Positions 28,709-40,780 of a stretch of 64,000 nt of DNA are shown here, one piece after another. How positions within the stretch are numbered: position 1 is the first letter of the stretch; the number at the start of each line of letters is the position of its first letter. The stretch spans positions 1 to 64,000 of the forward strand of contig JADNYJ010000091.1 of the NCBI GenBank assembly GCA_015501075.1, given 5' to 3'. Source of the stretch: Gymnopilus junonius. Lineage: Eukaryota > Basidiomycota > Agaricomycetes > Agaricales > Galerinaceae. Position numbers and translations under genes: made by a program. Below the pieces are notes generated by a model. That model did not search any database, was not told where the DNA came from, and was given only the letters and a program-made list of their open reading frames with translations.

Positions 28709-30338
28709 TCAGAATGAGACCTTAGTCGCTACCAAAATAGTCACGAATAATGAAAGGATCCCAGAGACAATCGACGACTCAAATGCGCGCGCAGTTGACG
28801 AACTCTGAATGGTTTGCTTCGTAGTAGGTTGCGCAGGTTCAGTCACGACTACCACAGTAGTTGCAGGGTTTGACGGTGGAGCGGGAGCATCTGGAGTAGT
28901 TGAAGCGCTTGGAATGGCCGAAGTGCTAGAGGTGCTTGATGCGGCATTATCAGACAGATAGGTACGGATGTATCGGATCTCCCAGTACGCGTTGGCGTAG
29001 TTGCTGCCGTTGCCGATGACGTTGTCGTTTACCTACATATATGAGTAGAATCAGTCTAGAGTTTGGCTTTGGAAAATATTTATACTGTAGTTTGACGTAC
29101 GCAATTGTTGGTTGGAGTATGACATGTCGAACTGTAGATGGAAGGAACTCCAGCCCTGTGAATGTGTTAATATCGGGATGTCAAAAAAATTTACAGGTGC
29201 AGAAAACCCGACTTGCCAGACGCCACAGAGGGTGGTTAGCAGAACCAAATTTTGAGGAGGGAAAAATTGGGTCATGTTACAAGCGGATGATGAGTACGAG
29301 GCTGTTGGTAGACCCCAAGATGATATATCCATAGTTGAGGAGGATGTAGCACTAGCGATGGCGGCTGGAATGTCTGCCCTCTAAGAAGAGTGCGTTAGAA
29401 ACGGAACAAGATCAAATTAAAAAATGAGGATAACGTACGCTCCAGAACCAAGAAGATACGCCAGTTGGTTCCATTAACAGCGCATACACGCCTCCACCCG
29501 CCTGTGCAAATCCCTGTCCAAAACTGTTGGGTTTCGACTCGCCAACGATGCATCCTTGAGGCTTTGAACAGTCCGTCTCGATGGTATGCCCCGTTTGCGG
29601 TGGGTTGGCAGCTTGAAAACATCCTGGGGTGGTATGAAGTGCGACCTGGTTGTTGGTCATGTCATTAATAGCTTCTATAAAATCGATTTCTCCCGCGAGA
29701 GGCCATGTTTCTTCAATCCCGTACGTCCAGAACGCAGGCCAAACCTTTAAAAGTCAAAGAGTAAAGATAGCAAAATTATCCAAGGAAGAAAAAAGCTCCG
29801 AATTAGTCGCATGAAGCAGAAGTAAAGAAGGACAAGGCACGTACCGAACATCCATAAGGAATGTGGACTACGTCTATTAAAATCAACGATCCAAGACCAT
29901 AGCTGTCCAATGAGGTGAGCCGAATCTATTTTAGAGGGAGAAGCGTGAACATGAGTTTGGGTCATGCTCATTGGAGGCGCAATGATGGAAAATTGAGGCT
30001 ATGTACGCACAGAGTCACGGTTGACGAGAGGTGCAGGAAGAATGGTAGTGGTGTTGTCCACCTTTACAACCGCGTTTCCAGCGCTGTTGACAAACGTCAG
30101 GCTCTGGAGGTAGCATTTGCTTGGTCTTGGAAAGTCACATTTCCTAAATACGAGAATAACGGTGGAAACAAGAACCAATTACGGAGTAAGAAAAAAATCA
30201 AACTTACCCCATGTCGTGTTGTCAACATTGCCATAGTACGCCCATCTATCGAAAAAAGTTGCCAGCATGTTCGCGCACTGGGTTATAGACCGCCAAGACG
30301 CGACATAGAAGACACGCACACGAAAAGCCACACCCCAT
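28709..30338 (-). CDS. GH16 family beta-1,3(4)-glucanase-like protein, probably GPI-anchored
   Basis: Reads from about 30338 down to 28709. Catalytic core GEIDFIEAIN near 29670, with both active-site glutamates (E-I-D-F-I-E). Upstream blocks fit the family: FFDRWAYYGNVDNTTWGNVTF, VDNTTTILPAPLVNRDSVR (in part), DVVHIPYGCSVWPAFWTYG. Downstream are VALHTTPGCF, CNNC-type cysteines and YWEIRYIRTY. The C-terminus is Ser/Thr/Pro-rich and ends in a hydrophobic tail (SGILSLFVTILVATKVSF), as expected for a GPI signal. It would act on fungal wall or cereal-type glucans outside the cell. One intron (about 29165-29211) has a GC donor (TG|GCAAGT). A frame break near 30100 is cured by one extra base. The start is uncertain; an upstream exon with the signal peptide may be missing. 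Confidence 0.82.
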
Positions 30339-31370
30339 CGAAAATTTGGCATTCTGTTCTACAGAGGAGCCAGGACACTGGAGATGGTGGGGGGAGGCAA
30401 GGAATCAGAATGACAAGGTTCAGCCAAAAACCATGCAAGTTTTAGCGGGTCTGGTCCTCCGTTGATCAATCAGTTCTATTTTTGGACCTATACTTTAGTA
30501 TCCCGTGCCTTGGCGTATGTGAATGGGGATTTAGAAGAGGGCCTTCCATGGGCGTCTATAAAAAGCTGGCCAGATAACAAGGCAAATTTGATATCGATTA
30601 AGATTCAAGTACGGCCATGATCAGCGGAATGAAAGCGTAGAAAGTTGGTTGAATTGTAATCGAAAGGTTACGTCGCTTCGACATTCAGGCCATTCTAGAT
30701 CTATATCGCATGGATTACATGAAGGTATGGACACTGGAGCAAATGCACGTATTTATTGTGTATATACCACGAGGAAGTACAGAACGATGAAAGAGTGATG
30801 GAGTAGAATGTGTAGAGAAGAAATCAAGAAGTTGTAGTTTGTGGAGTATACAGAAGCGAACAAATGTAATGAAATAAAAATCCGTAATTGTTTAGGTTCT
30901 TATCGATGGAATAGTGAGGGGAACTGGGATTGTAGAATCGACAAACAAAAAGAATACATGAGAAATTTGGGAAATAAATAATACAACAGAACCTAAGTTT
31001 ATGGAAAGTTGGCAATATTGAACAGATGGGCAGGGGTACGAGTAGTACAAAAGAAAACAATTATGACAGCGTATCAAAAAAGCAAAATTAGTAACACATA
31101 AGAGAAAAAAGCAGAAATTTGGAGGAACAGTATTGGAACTGATGGATGTTGCAACGTGAGCTCTACAGAATCGTGGCTGGTAAAATCCAATGACTGCGTA
31201 TGCAAGTAAGCTTTTCGATGCGAGAATTGTCATGTGCGGAATGGTTTAGGATGACAGACCAAAGAAATTTGAAAGCGGAGAACCAAGGCCGAGGTGCGAG
31301 AAAGATAGTGATCACCACCCATAAAATAAATAGGAACCTGGACCCGTGAAATTCAGGATAAGGACGGAAT
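30339..31370. other. Intergenic, no gene seen
   Basis: Between two minus-strand genes. AT-rich with many short A runs after 30800. Open frames on the minus strand at 30824-31233 are hydrophobic but lack start context or homology. Confidence 0.4.
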
Positions 31371-33522
31371 TCACCTCCGACCAAACCTCCTCATACTTCT
31401 GACTGTCGCCATATGATCTTCATTTCTACCAGCACTTGAAGGACCAGGAGGAGCTCGAGGCATACTCCACCCATCAGACCCGGCTTCACTCATTCCACTT
31501 TCACTCCTCCCGCCTGGGCTCATCGGCCTACCCTCACCTGCACTCTCGTTGTCCAAATCGCTAGGCTCGCTCATGACATAGTCAAATTCGAACTCGCTAG
31601 CAGAAGATTCGGACAGAAAGTCGAGATCTGAGAGGGAGTCTACTCCAGGAGAACGCAGTTGCGGTGATGCTTGTGCTTGAGAGGCTTCAGGTGACCTGGG
31701 ACCGAATACGGCACGGCTGGCATGCGGGGTGATAATCGATCCCTGGGTAGGCGTTTGGGTCTGTCCTGCTCCCGTCATCGAATCATCTGTGAATAGCAGA
31801 GAATGCGAGGCCCCAGGAAGAGGCGAAGATGATCTGGGAGAGTGTGCATAAGAAATGGAAGGTGTCCTGGCCTGCTGCTGAGGCTGCAAACTTGGATGTT
31901 GTACTGGACTGCCTACACTTGACTCCGAGGCCAACTCATCGTCATCATCGAAAGAGAGGTAAGTTGTACTCCTCGCCGAGCTCATTGCGCTGACACCTTG
32001 CATAGGTACCAGTGTAGGCGGAGATACAACTTGAAGCTGCCTAGCTTGACCAACCGGAGAGACGGTATCAAACGACTCGTTCCCAAGATCCATAGCCAAA
32101 GGCGATCGCCCTGTGCCAGCTGGGGAGGAAAGTGCAGAAGAAAACGCGGACGACGCTACTGCTGGACTGAGACTTCCCGTGCTGGAAGGGCTCAGAACTC
32201 TTATCCCATGTCCATTCCCATTCATCGACCCACTCGCATTCAAGTTGGGACTTAGGCCTGCCATGGAAAATGGAGACATCGACCTAGACGAAGGAGGCGA
32301 GAGCAGCTCAAGGCCATGTTCATAGTCTAGATCTTGTGGGTAGGACTGTGAGAGGGAAGGTATGGCCTGTGAGTATATGGAGGATGCTGAGATTTGGGGT
32401 TGAGACTGAGCAGGAGACACTGGAGATGAACCACTGGCACTAGGAGGATTTCGACCGGGGAGGACAACAATGGTTTGAGCTGTAACTGGAGGAGGGCTAA
32501 AAAGTGGTGACTGCTCGATTGACTGTTGGAAGGGAGACCCGAGCCTGGGTGAGGGCAATGTCGTTGACAGAGGAGAGAGCAGTTGCAGATTGCGAGCTTG
32601 TGGTGGAGAAGGGACAGGAGACATCGTATTCTGCAATGGCCCTTGAGGAGGGATAGGAAGTTCACCGTTGATGAGGTCTTTGGGAGTCATGCTGAATGAC
32701 AGAGGGTGAGGGGGGTTCAGGAGCGGGGAATCTTGTGTAGGAAGAGGTGGCAGAGGAGGAGAGGGAGCTCTGCTTCCAGTGCTGGTGGGAGTATACTGAT
32801 AGGTGAAGAAGATGAATCAAATAGAACGTGAGTGCGGGATGGAGAGAGCGGGGTGTATGGGATTGGATGAATAGACTGTAAAGATGTCAGTATTAGGATG
32901 GCAAGCGCTCCATAGAAGATAGAAGCTTACCTCGTCCATGGCATGTTCTGCAACATTCGTATTGGCATTCTTACGCTGCCTTAATGTCTGGCCTGGGAAT
33001 GAAGTTTCACCAGGACCATTCCTCCATCTCTAACCTCGCGTGCGACGAGGTCATCCAGCTCAATAACAGGTGGTGCTGGGTTATCTTGCAGGCGCTCATA
33101 CCCACGTGGTTTAAGAGGGCGTCTAAGTAGACCGTCCTTGGTCAGCCTGTTCCCATCGACCCCGGATGTAGATGCCTCATCGTCAGAGGAGGTATCAGTG
33201 TCGGAATATTTGGCACCTGATCTGGATTTAGGTTTCCGAGTCTTCCGATCGTCCTTTGTCGTCTGGGACATGGGAACATCATCTTCGGGGGCTGCAGAAA
33301 CAACTGCAGCCTGCCTTTGCCTCCTCATCCTTGCGGCTTGGTACTCGATGTACCATCTATCGATGGCAGGTGCGATGTGGGGCTCATAGACAAACTGTTT
33401 TCGGAGCTTTATGTCAGCAACCGAAGACGATGAGTAGGAATATAACTATGTACCTCTTTGAATGCCAAAACAGCACTGACAGTGCCTACGACAGCAAGGA
33501 CATAGACTGCAGGTGCAGGCAT
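31371..33522 (-). CDS. Membrane-anchored Ser/Pro-rich protein, unrecognised function
   Basis: Starts MPAPAVYVLAVVGTVSAVLA at 33522, an N-terminal membrane anchor, followed after a short intron by EFVYEPHIAPAIDRWYIEY, a block I associate with an uncharacterised Agaricomycete membrane protein. Then come a basic segment (RMRRQRQ), an acidic Ser/Asp stretch (DTDTSSDDEAST), and a long last exon of about 440 codons. That exon is almost entirely Ser/Pro/Gln with repeated L-S-P motifs (NLQLLSPLS, LELLSPPSS, IRVLSPSS, LQVVSPPT), and the protein ends in RSMRRFGRR. The LSP repeats look like proline-directed kinase sites. A frame break near 33021-33025 is cured by one base. The join near 32800 is unresolved: either a 32-nt intron or another missing base. 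Confidence 0.6.
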
Positions 33523-33686
33523 GGTGAGTGGATGGTCTTACTGCTGCGCTCCCTAATATCCACGACCTTGTTAGTACCTCGAATTAGATCAAATATCGAG
33601 TAATACCTCCCGAGTGCCCTTTGTCGCAGAAAACGAACTCAAAACTAATTCCTTCTGTCGTTAGAAGCTGAATAGGAGACAGAAAG

Positions 33687-34292
33687 ATGACGAAAAGTAA
33701 TGGGAATGGTCTGACTGAATCTAATCGGGTGAGTCCTCTCCCGAGTTTCCGTGTGAATAACCATCACGCGACGCGCCAATTAGTTCGGCCCGAGACCGTG
33801 TTAGGGGGAAAATGTTCAGAATACTTTTTTTTGCTTTTCTACAGCCCACCTCCACACAGCAGTTCGATTGCTCAGGAGTCGATGTTATTATTTGCATTAA
33901 CTGTTTTTGGGCGACCCTTGTATTTCGACGGAAATTCCATGCCGTGCTATGAGAACGATGAAAGCGAACATCTTGAAGTCGACCCTGGTACATTGATAAG
34001 CGGATCCTTGTTGACACCCTTCTCGGAAGATGGAGCGATAAGTGATAAGGTGGATAATTCTCTATCCAATGTTATAAACGTCACTGACATAATAGAAACA
34101 ACCCCATCACGACAGATTGACCTTGGAATGAACTCTGAAGTGCCACGATATCTGCTAGATCCGAGCCCTTCAAAGTTTTCCGCTTGCATAGTGGGCTCGA
34201 CTCTGAGTCTGAGTTCTCTACTCAATTTTTGCTACTTAATCGCATTAGTGTGTATTGTTCGAAAGGTCTACACTTTTGTACCCAATTGCTAA
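33687..34292 (+). CDS. Orphan open frame, 201 codons
   Basis: Unbroken frame on the plus strand, divergent from the gene at 33522. The middle is acidic (YENDESEHLEVDPG, NVTDIIETTPSRQ) and the end holds one hydrophobic span (LSSLLNFCYLIALVCIV). An internal CTTTTCTACAG at about 33835 could be a splice acceptor, so the N-terminal part may be intronic. No homologue known to me. It may be a gene remnant. Confidence 0.25.
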   Translation: MTKSNGNGLTESNRVSPLPSFRVNNHHATRQLVRPETVLGGKCSEYFFLLFYSPPPHSSSIAQESMLLFALTVFGRPLYFDGNSMPCYENDESEHLEVDPGTLISGSLLTPFSEDGAISDKVDNSLSNVINVTDIIETTPSRQIDLGMNSEVPRYLLDPSPSKFSACIVGSTLSLSSLLNFCYLIALVCIVRKVYTFVPNC

Positions 34293-37200
34293 ACGTAGTC
34301 AAGCCGATCTAGTGCATACGAAATCACACTCAATACATGCCTCGGTCGAAAACTCTGAGTGCTATTCGCATCCCTTTAAATATTCTCAGGAAGTCCATAA
34401 GAAACCTTTAACTCAACTCATGCTTGTCGAAAGATGCCAAAAGTCCATGAAATTATAGTCAATGCCGATCGAAATACGAATAAGAATGATTCTCTGAATT
34501 TGTGTGAGGTTGTCTGAACACCTCCGCATTAGCAAGTCATCGGTAAGTTACGACTCGGGTTTTGTTTTATTTTTTGCCTATAGATCCGAAATAAACTGTC
34601 CGATTTAGCTGCTTCTACTTGTATCTCGCAGATTGAGATATAAAGGAGCCCATTGATGTTCTTGCGAAAGTTTCAAAGAATTTATTCCTAGCAAGGGTTG
34701 CCTATCATTTTTTTTGGGATTCGGAATCTCGTAAAGGGTCACTGTATCCGTAAATGCGTTGGAAAAAGCTGTAAGTATGTTGATGTAATTCGGACCTGCG
34801 CCAACATGACCTTTTTTTCTTTGATGGTGGGTCTGGACTCTGGACTTTGATGGGAATAACTAAATTTGGAAATAACCTATATTTCGCTCCGCACGCTCGG
34901 CAAAGGCTTGTCTTCGGACATCGACGTCCCGCCCTTCGTCTTCGCCACAACTGCGTTTTTCTGGCCTCTGTCGTTGCGATAACGTCTGGGGAGCCGTACC
35001 TATGTACAGCTCTGCTTATCTTGCAGTTATTTATCTCAATGGGAAACAAATAAGCGCTTTACTCGCCTCTGTACTACCACTATAGAGGAGACGACGTGGC
35101 CTGAATGCCAGTGTATTTTCAATGGCCTATACTATCCACGATCTTCTGCTCACCACCAGCCCAAAATGTAATCGCTACTGCAACCTCGCCGCCGGGTACT
35201 TTCCCGAAGTTGCAGGGGGCATCGATCATGATCAATGATAAGTACTATACTGTTGCATGAATGTTGTACATTGACAAGGGCAAGGCGACTTCACTTTTGC
35301 TTGTGGTTCTGTTGTTCGATTGATAAAGCCTACCTGGTCGGAGATACTCGCGATACTCTTTTCGTGATCACACTACGCACTTCAAAGCATATTTGTCAGG
35401 ATCTTGGCGCTTTTTTCGTAATATGGATTTTCTGTCTAGTGGAGGATTGTGTAATCGGCCTTCATCTTCCTTTCGAAAGAAGAGCGTCTTTAGCCTTTAT
35501 CCAATTGTGTGGCGGATCGTCTGGGGCAGTCATCATGATTGGGGACTGGGACCAAGTATTGCGAGTACGTGTATATTTGACCACAGAGAACAAAGAACTC
35601 GCAGATGTTAATGAAGTCATCATCAGCAGTCACCCATTCGTTATCCGATACGGCCATCTATCAATCCAACTGTCTTTGAGGCGCCAGGCGTTTCATACTT
35701 AGTTGTGATAGGCTGAGCCGGTACAAGCATCATATAGGACGGCGAACAGTGGCTATTCCTTCGAATCACTCCTCAATGCCGACTTCATTATTTGGTTCGT
35801 ATACTCCCTCTTACTGTCGGTATCCCCTTCATGGTGACGCTTTGTCTCCTCTTGAACGGCTCCGCCTTTCGCTCTCACAGTCGGAGCCCGGACTCTGGTA
35901 TCCCTGAAATGCACGTCACCTCATATACGACCTTTGTAAAGGAATTGACTTGCATCTGTTGAATTATGACTCCTCTCAAGGATCTAGAAGGTACATGAAG
36001 GGAATTCTAGGTGCCTCGTGTTCTTGTTAATCTATCAGAGCTGGGAGTTGCAGGCGCATCGGACCAGTCGACGAAGTGCTTAGGCCAAGGAAGTTTTCGA
36101 TCCCCTCTCACCCCGACTACTCTATCAACCTTTTCTTCTTCTAACTGGTGAAGCTCGAGTGGCGCCCCGAGCAATGTCGTGCTGCGATTTGATGCCATCC
36201 TTAATAAATTTCTGTTCCACTTCAACACATTTGTCTCGTAAGTGTACGATTATGCGATACGACACTGTCTATTATTCTTGGTGATCACCATTACATGATG
36301 AATTGCTTGACCTTTTCCTAGTACAAGTGACGTACTTATGTCAATCATTCTTCCAGGATATTCTGAAGCTCACCGTGGATCATTGATGATCATTCGTCTG
36401 TGATCATCGAAGCATGATAGGGCCTGGTTGTGGTCATATTGGACAGGAGAGCTACTGCGAAACACGTCGTCCTAATCAACTCTTTGACTTCTCGAGCGAT
36501 GGGTGGTTCCTGTTTCGACTCTCTTGATACTGGACAGTTGATGCTGCCTTATTGATATCATCCGTCAATTGATTGCCCTGCGAGCAGGGTGCAGTATTCA
36601 CGATCCCATATCGGTTCCGGAGCTCTGCGTACTATTTAATCCAGCCGGATGTATTTGACTTTTTGCGGGGACCACAGTAGCGTTATCTCCGCAGAGGTTA
36701 TGCAGGGGTTCTTGCAGTGATGAATGACTATTGGTCCTGCTGGATATGAGGTTCGTTATAAAATGACTATGAGAATCCCACTGATGTCGTATTCATGATC
36801 AAACTTGGTTCTCATTCAGTTGCGCTGCACGTCTGCAACAGGCTAAACTTTCATTTCTAGATTAGGTAGGCACAGGGAGATATCTTATCTCTTCCACTCA
36901 GTACGTGGTTTATAATTATGCTTATTCGTCTCGCTAGGTCGCTCGAATATTTTAGGATCATAAGGTATATTCTAAGGCTCTGATCTCCGAAGGATTTACA
37001 GGTCTTTACTTTGAATGACGGTCTTATCACACCCGCAATCGGCGTAAGGTTGGTAATATAAGGATCAAATAATCACTCAAAGGACGGTCCTTGTATCTCT
37101 GGCTAGTACATACACGGCTTAGCGTTCGCGTTCAAAGATCGTCGGCCAATCCGCTGCGGTCGCTCTCTTAATTCATTCTTCTCCTTCGTAGTCCTGACAT

Positions 37201-38774
37201 GTCATGGTCTAGGTAGTTCGATAGCATGTAAGGGTTTCTTGGGTGGACTATCTTTGGTAGGTTGGGGATAGGTAAATAACCGGTTAGGTTCCGATGCAGG
37301 AACCATGGGTTCCTAGGCCTCTTGAAAGTCGCAAAAATTTCCATTGTTCATGGAACGCCAGATTCCTTGCGTGTCGGAGGATTGAATGATGTTCGGTTGA
37401 TTTTTAGCACCGTACTTGACTTTTTGCCTTGTGATAAGTCCCTTTTGACAGTCCCCGAGTCAGCTGTGCACAGATCGTGATGTCTATAAAACAACCCCGT
37501 TCTCGGTTTATCTGCTTCTTTGTTGCTTGGAGCTGGATTCATGTGGTGATAAGCCCCCAGAATCTAACGCACCATGATGTCAGGTTTTCTGCGCCATTTG
37601 TCACTCTCAGACTATGTACCTTTTCCATTACTGGAAAAAATAATGATCATTCTTTGGTCGTGCTCCCAAATTTATTCGGAAGCTAACATATTCGAAGTGA
37701 TAGCAGGCACAGGATAGAAGTTAGTATGAAGAGATGCGAACCCTGCTTATAAGTTTAACTGCTCCGGGGTTGACTAGTGCTACGCAAGATCTTTGCGAGA
37801 TCTGGCGGCACTTAGGAAGCTGTCATAGAAACATAAAAGGGGGCGCCTAAATGACGATTCGGACTATTAATTGACACACAACCCTTATGACCTATGCGGC
37901 CGTAAAGTGTTAAAGTTATGGAAGAATTGAAAAGAAGTAATAGCGAGCGGTAAAGTCCGGATTTTACTCTCGAGGTAAAGTATCAATCTTTCAACCGCCC
38001 TTGCGCCACTCGATGTAAGTCTTTGACTGCTGTCAACAGTGAAGTCAGCTCTTCAGACTGGATTTAATTGATGGTCGGATAGTTTATCTTTTTCGAGAGC
38101 CAAATCTCTATAGATTTTCGCCCGGGGGACAATCGTATCGATATGACCATCTGAGAAGAAAAATGTGCCGTGTGGCTGCGTTACTAGTTAGCGATTGCCG
38201 TCTGAACAAACTCGTAGAAGTACGAAGGGTGTCTCCTTTGAGTGCGGCCCGACCCAGAACTTGGAAGGAAGTGAACAAAAAAAAACGACGATTAAAACGC
38301 ACTTTCGACCACATTTTGCGGAAGACTATAAGCCGGCTAATAAGTGGCGCAAGGATAATGTTGTACAGTCTACTGGACGTGATTTAGATGCCGGGCAGGC
38401 GAGGTCTGGCGGGCGGACCGTGAACGGGACCAGTCGCCCGAATGGGGATCTAGATAGCTGAATTCGGCAGTGACGTAAGCGGAGTACGAAATGGGCAAAG
38501 TTGAACGCGTTTTGACGAGGGCCTTTCATCTGCTCAACTTCATGACTCTGAGATTGGCGTTGTGCTGCTGGCGACAAACAAGATCCTTTGGGGATGCTTC
38601 TGCTTCATTTAGATTTGTCAGCCTCTCTCTTCCGAGGTATATATACTCGACAGTCCATGTCTCAAGTTTTCTCATCTTTCTTTCCTCCCTCCCACATTCT
38701 CCTGCAGCGCAGCAGGTCATTCCGTCGCAGACCGCCGCCCGTGACGCCCCCGTTCTCTCCTTTACTCTCTCGCG
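34293..38774. other. 4.5-kb gene-free stretch
   Basis: No open frame with family features in either strand; stops are frequent and composition is even. The longest frame (35235-35702, 155 codons) has no recognisable domain. No terminal repeats, tandem arrays or tRNA-like arms were found by eye. It could be eroded transposon or regulatory DNA. Confidence 0.4.
38638..38645 (+). promoter_or_regulatory. TATA-like box before the P450 gene
   Basis: TATATATA lies 130 bases before the ATG at 38775, followed by a pyrimidine-rich stretch (CTTTCCTCCCTCCC), a common fungal core-promoter layout. Confidence 0.4.
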
Positions 38775-40780
38775 ATGTTCCCCGCTACTCAACTCCCTCT
38801 CTCCGTCTCCTGGCCCACCAACCACGTTCTTCTCGTCATTGCGGCCATCTCCCTCACGTACTGTTTCGTACATGTTATCTACAATCTTTTCTTGTCTCCT
38901 CTCAGCGCGATACCTGGTCCATGGTACTATGCCATTTCTGATTTCTGGATGATCACACACGTCATTCGCCTCCGCCAATGTAAGGCAGTCCAAAGCCTCT
39001 TCGAACAATACGGACCTGTCGTTCGCATTGGGCCGAACAAGGTCGTATTTCGCGATCTTTCGACTATGCGCAACGTATATTCGGTTTACAAATTTGATAA
39101 GAGTACATACTACAAGAGTCTATTAACGTGCGCCCCTCCTTTCTCTACCTTAGGCTCAAACTAACTTCTTTTCGCATTTTATGCAGCAATGACAACGATC
39201 ATGCGTGAGTAAACGCGCATATATGCGCTTGTTTTCGCCTCGCTTATTTTTTTAATAGTATGACGACCCTTGACCACGCCAACCATGCTATCCGACGAAA
39301 ATCTTACGCACAGCACTACACTCCGAGCAACGTTGCTCAATTTCAACCCGAAATGCAGGAATTTACATTCCAGCTCATTCACGTACGTCAAAATCTGATT
39401 CTCTCTCCATATATGTGCTTATATGCGCCCCAAGTCTCTTGAGAAGCTTTGCGGAAAGAGTCCCGTTGAGTGCCTGGCCCTCTTCCGACATCTTATGGTG
39501 GACGTCGTTGTCTCTTCTCTTTTTGGTTATCGCCTCGGAGCGGTCGGAAGATGGACCATGGACGTTGAGGATCCCCTCTCCACGGCGATAAACGATTTTC
39601 CCAAGCGAGGCATTCTTGTAAGCGTTTAAACATGCCCTGATAGTTTCTTTTGCTAAACTTCCCCTACATTTTAGCGCAGCGTCGTACCTAAGTGGGCATG
39701 GAAGCTCGTCTGCCGAATTCCTAGCAATCGCTGGAGAAAGATGTGCGATTCCGACAAGATTTTAGCCGAGGCCAGTTTGATTTTCGTCTTTCTACTTTGG
39801 CTTGATCTGACGACACTTACAGTTCGTGAGCGGACGAGTGTATGAAATGCGTGCTCAGATGAACGCCGGTAAAATTGGGGATTCGGAAAAGCTCCCAATG
39901 CTACAACGCCTCTTAGGGTACTGCTATTCCCCGACTGAGCAAATGCCTGACCACGATGTCATTTCCGAATGCATTGGCCATTGGTAGGCATCTTTATATC
40001 CTCATCACGTCGGACCTACTGAAACACCGCGTTAGCATGGCTGGTACTGATACGACCTCGACTACAATCAGCTATCTGTTCTGGGAACTCAGTCGTCGTC
40101 CCGATATCATGAAGAAGCTTCAGGCCGAACTTGACGACGCGATTCCTGATTCCAAATCCCTTCCTGATATCGCTGTCCTCCAAGAGCTGCCCTATCTTAA
40201 CGCTTTCATGAAAGAAGGTCGGTTTTTCAGTCAGTTAGACGCAATCTTGCTCCTAATTTCTCTAGGTCTTCGTGTATACACTGCGGTCCCAAGTCTTCTT
40301 GAACGCGTTGTTCCTGTTTCTTCCTCGAAGCACGGTTCTTCAAATGAGATTTTCGACATGATGGGCTATGCCCTCCCTCCAGGTACAATTGTGGCCACGC
40401 AGGCGTGGTCCATGCATCGGGATCCTTCCGTCTTCCCATCTCCCAATTCTTTCGTTCCGGAACGCTGGCTAGAGAGCCCATACACTACTTCGGAAGATTT
40501 TTCGAAAATGGCCGCTCACATGATGCCTTTTGGCACTGGCACTCGGTCTGCGGCGGACAAAATCTAGCTCACATGATGCTAAGGCTTGCAGTGGCCGCGT
40601 TTGTCAGAAACTTCGACATCAGCGCACCTGAGGATACTAACACAAGTTCTATGGATATTAAAGACAGCTTCGTGAGCCGATATATCACCCTCTTGGTTCC
40701 TCTTCTCACTCGAAATTTTGTAGGTCATCTTCCCAGCTGGATTCGAGTGCAAACTCGTGTTCACACCTCGTCAACAATAA
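38775..40780 (+). CDS. Cytochrome P450 monooxygenase
   Basis: Microsomal heme monooxygenase. The N-terminal anchor is VLLVIAAISLTYCFVHVIY, followed by the Pro-rich hinge IPGPW. The I-helix motif is AGTDTTSTT near 40040. The ExxR motif appears as EGLR in MKEGLRVYTAVPSLLERVVP (40210-40310), and PERW near 40460. The heme-binding loop reads FGTGTR and then, one base out of frame, VCGGQNLAHMMLRLA; the frame break is at the GG at 40545-40546. Without that base the protein would stop at AADKI and lack the heme cysteine. The C-terminus ends FTPRQQ after a last intron at about 40670-40721. At least eight short introns; the one after KILAE has no good GT donor in phase. Closest in pattern to fungal CYP clans with fatty-acid or secondary-metabolite substrates; the substrate cannot be told. 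Confidence 0.88.

Noticed and set aside
35235..35702. 155-codon open frame
   Set aside because: No domain, no splice context, composition like the surrounding non-coding DNA.
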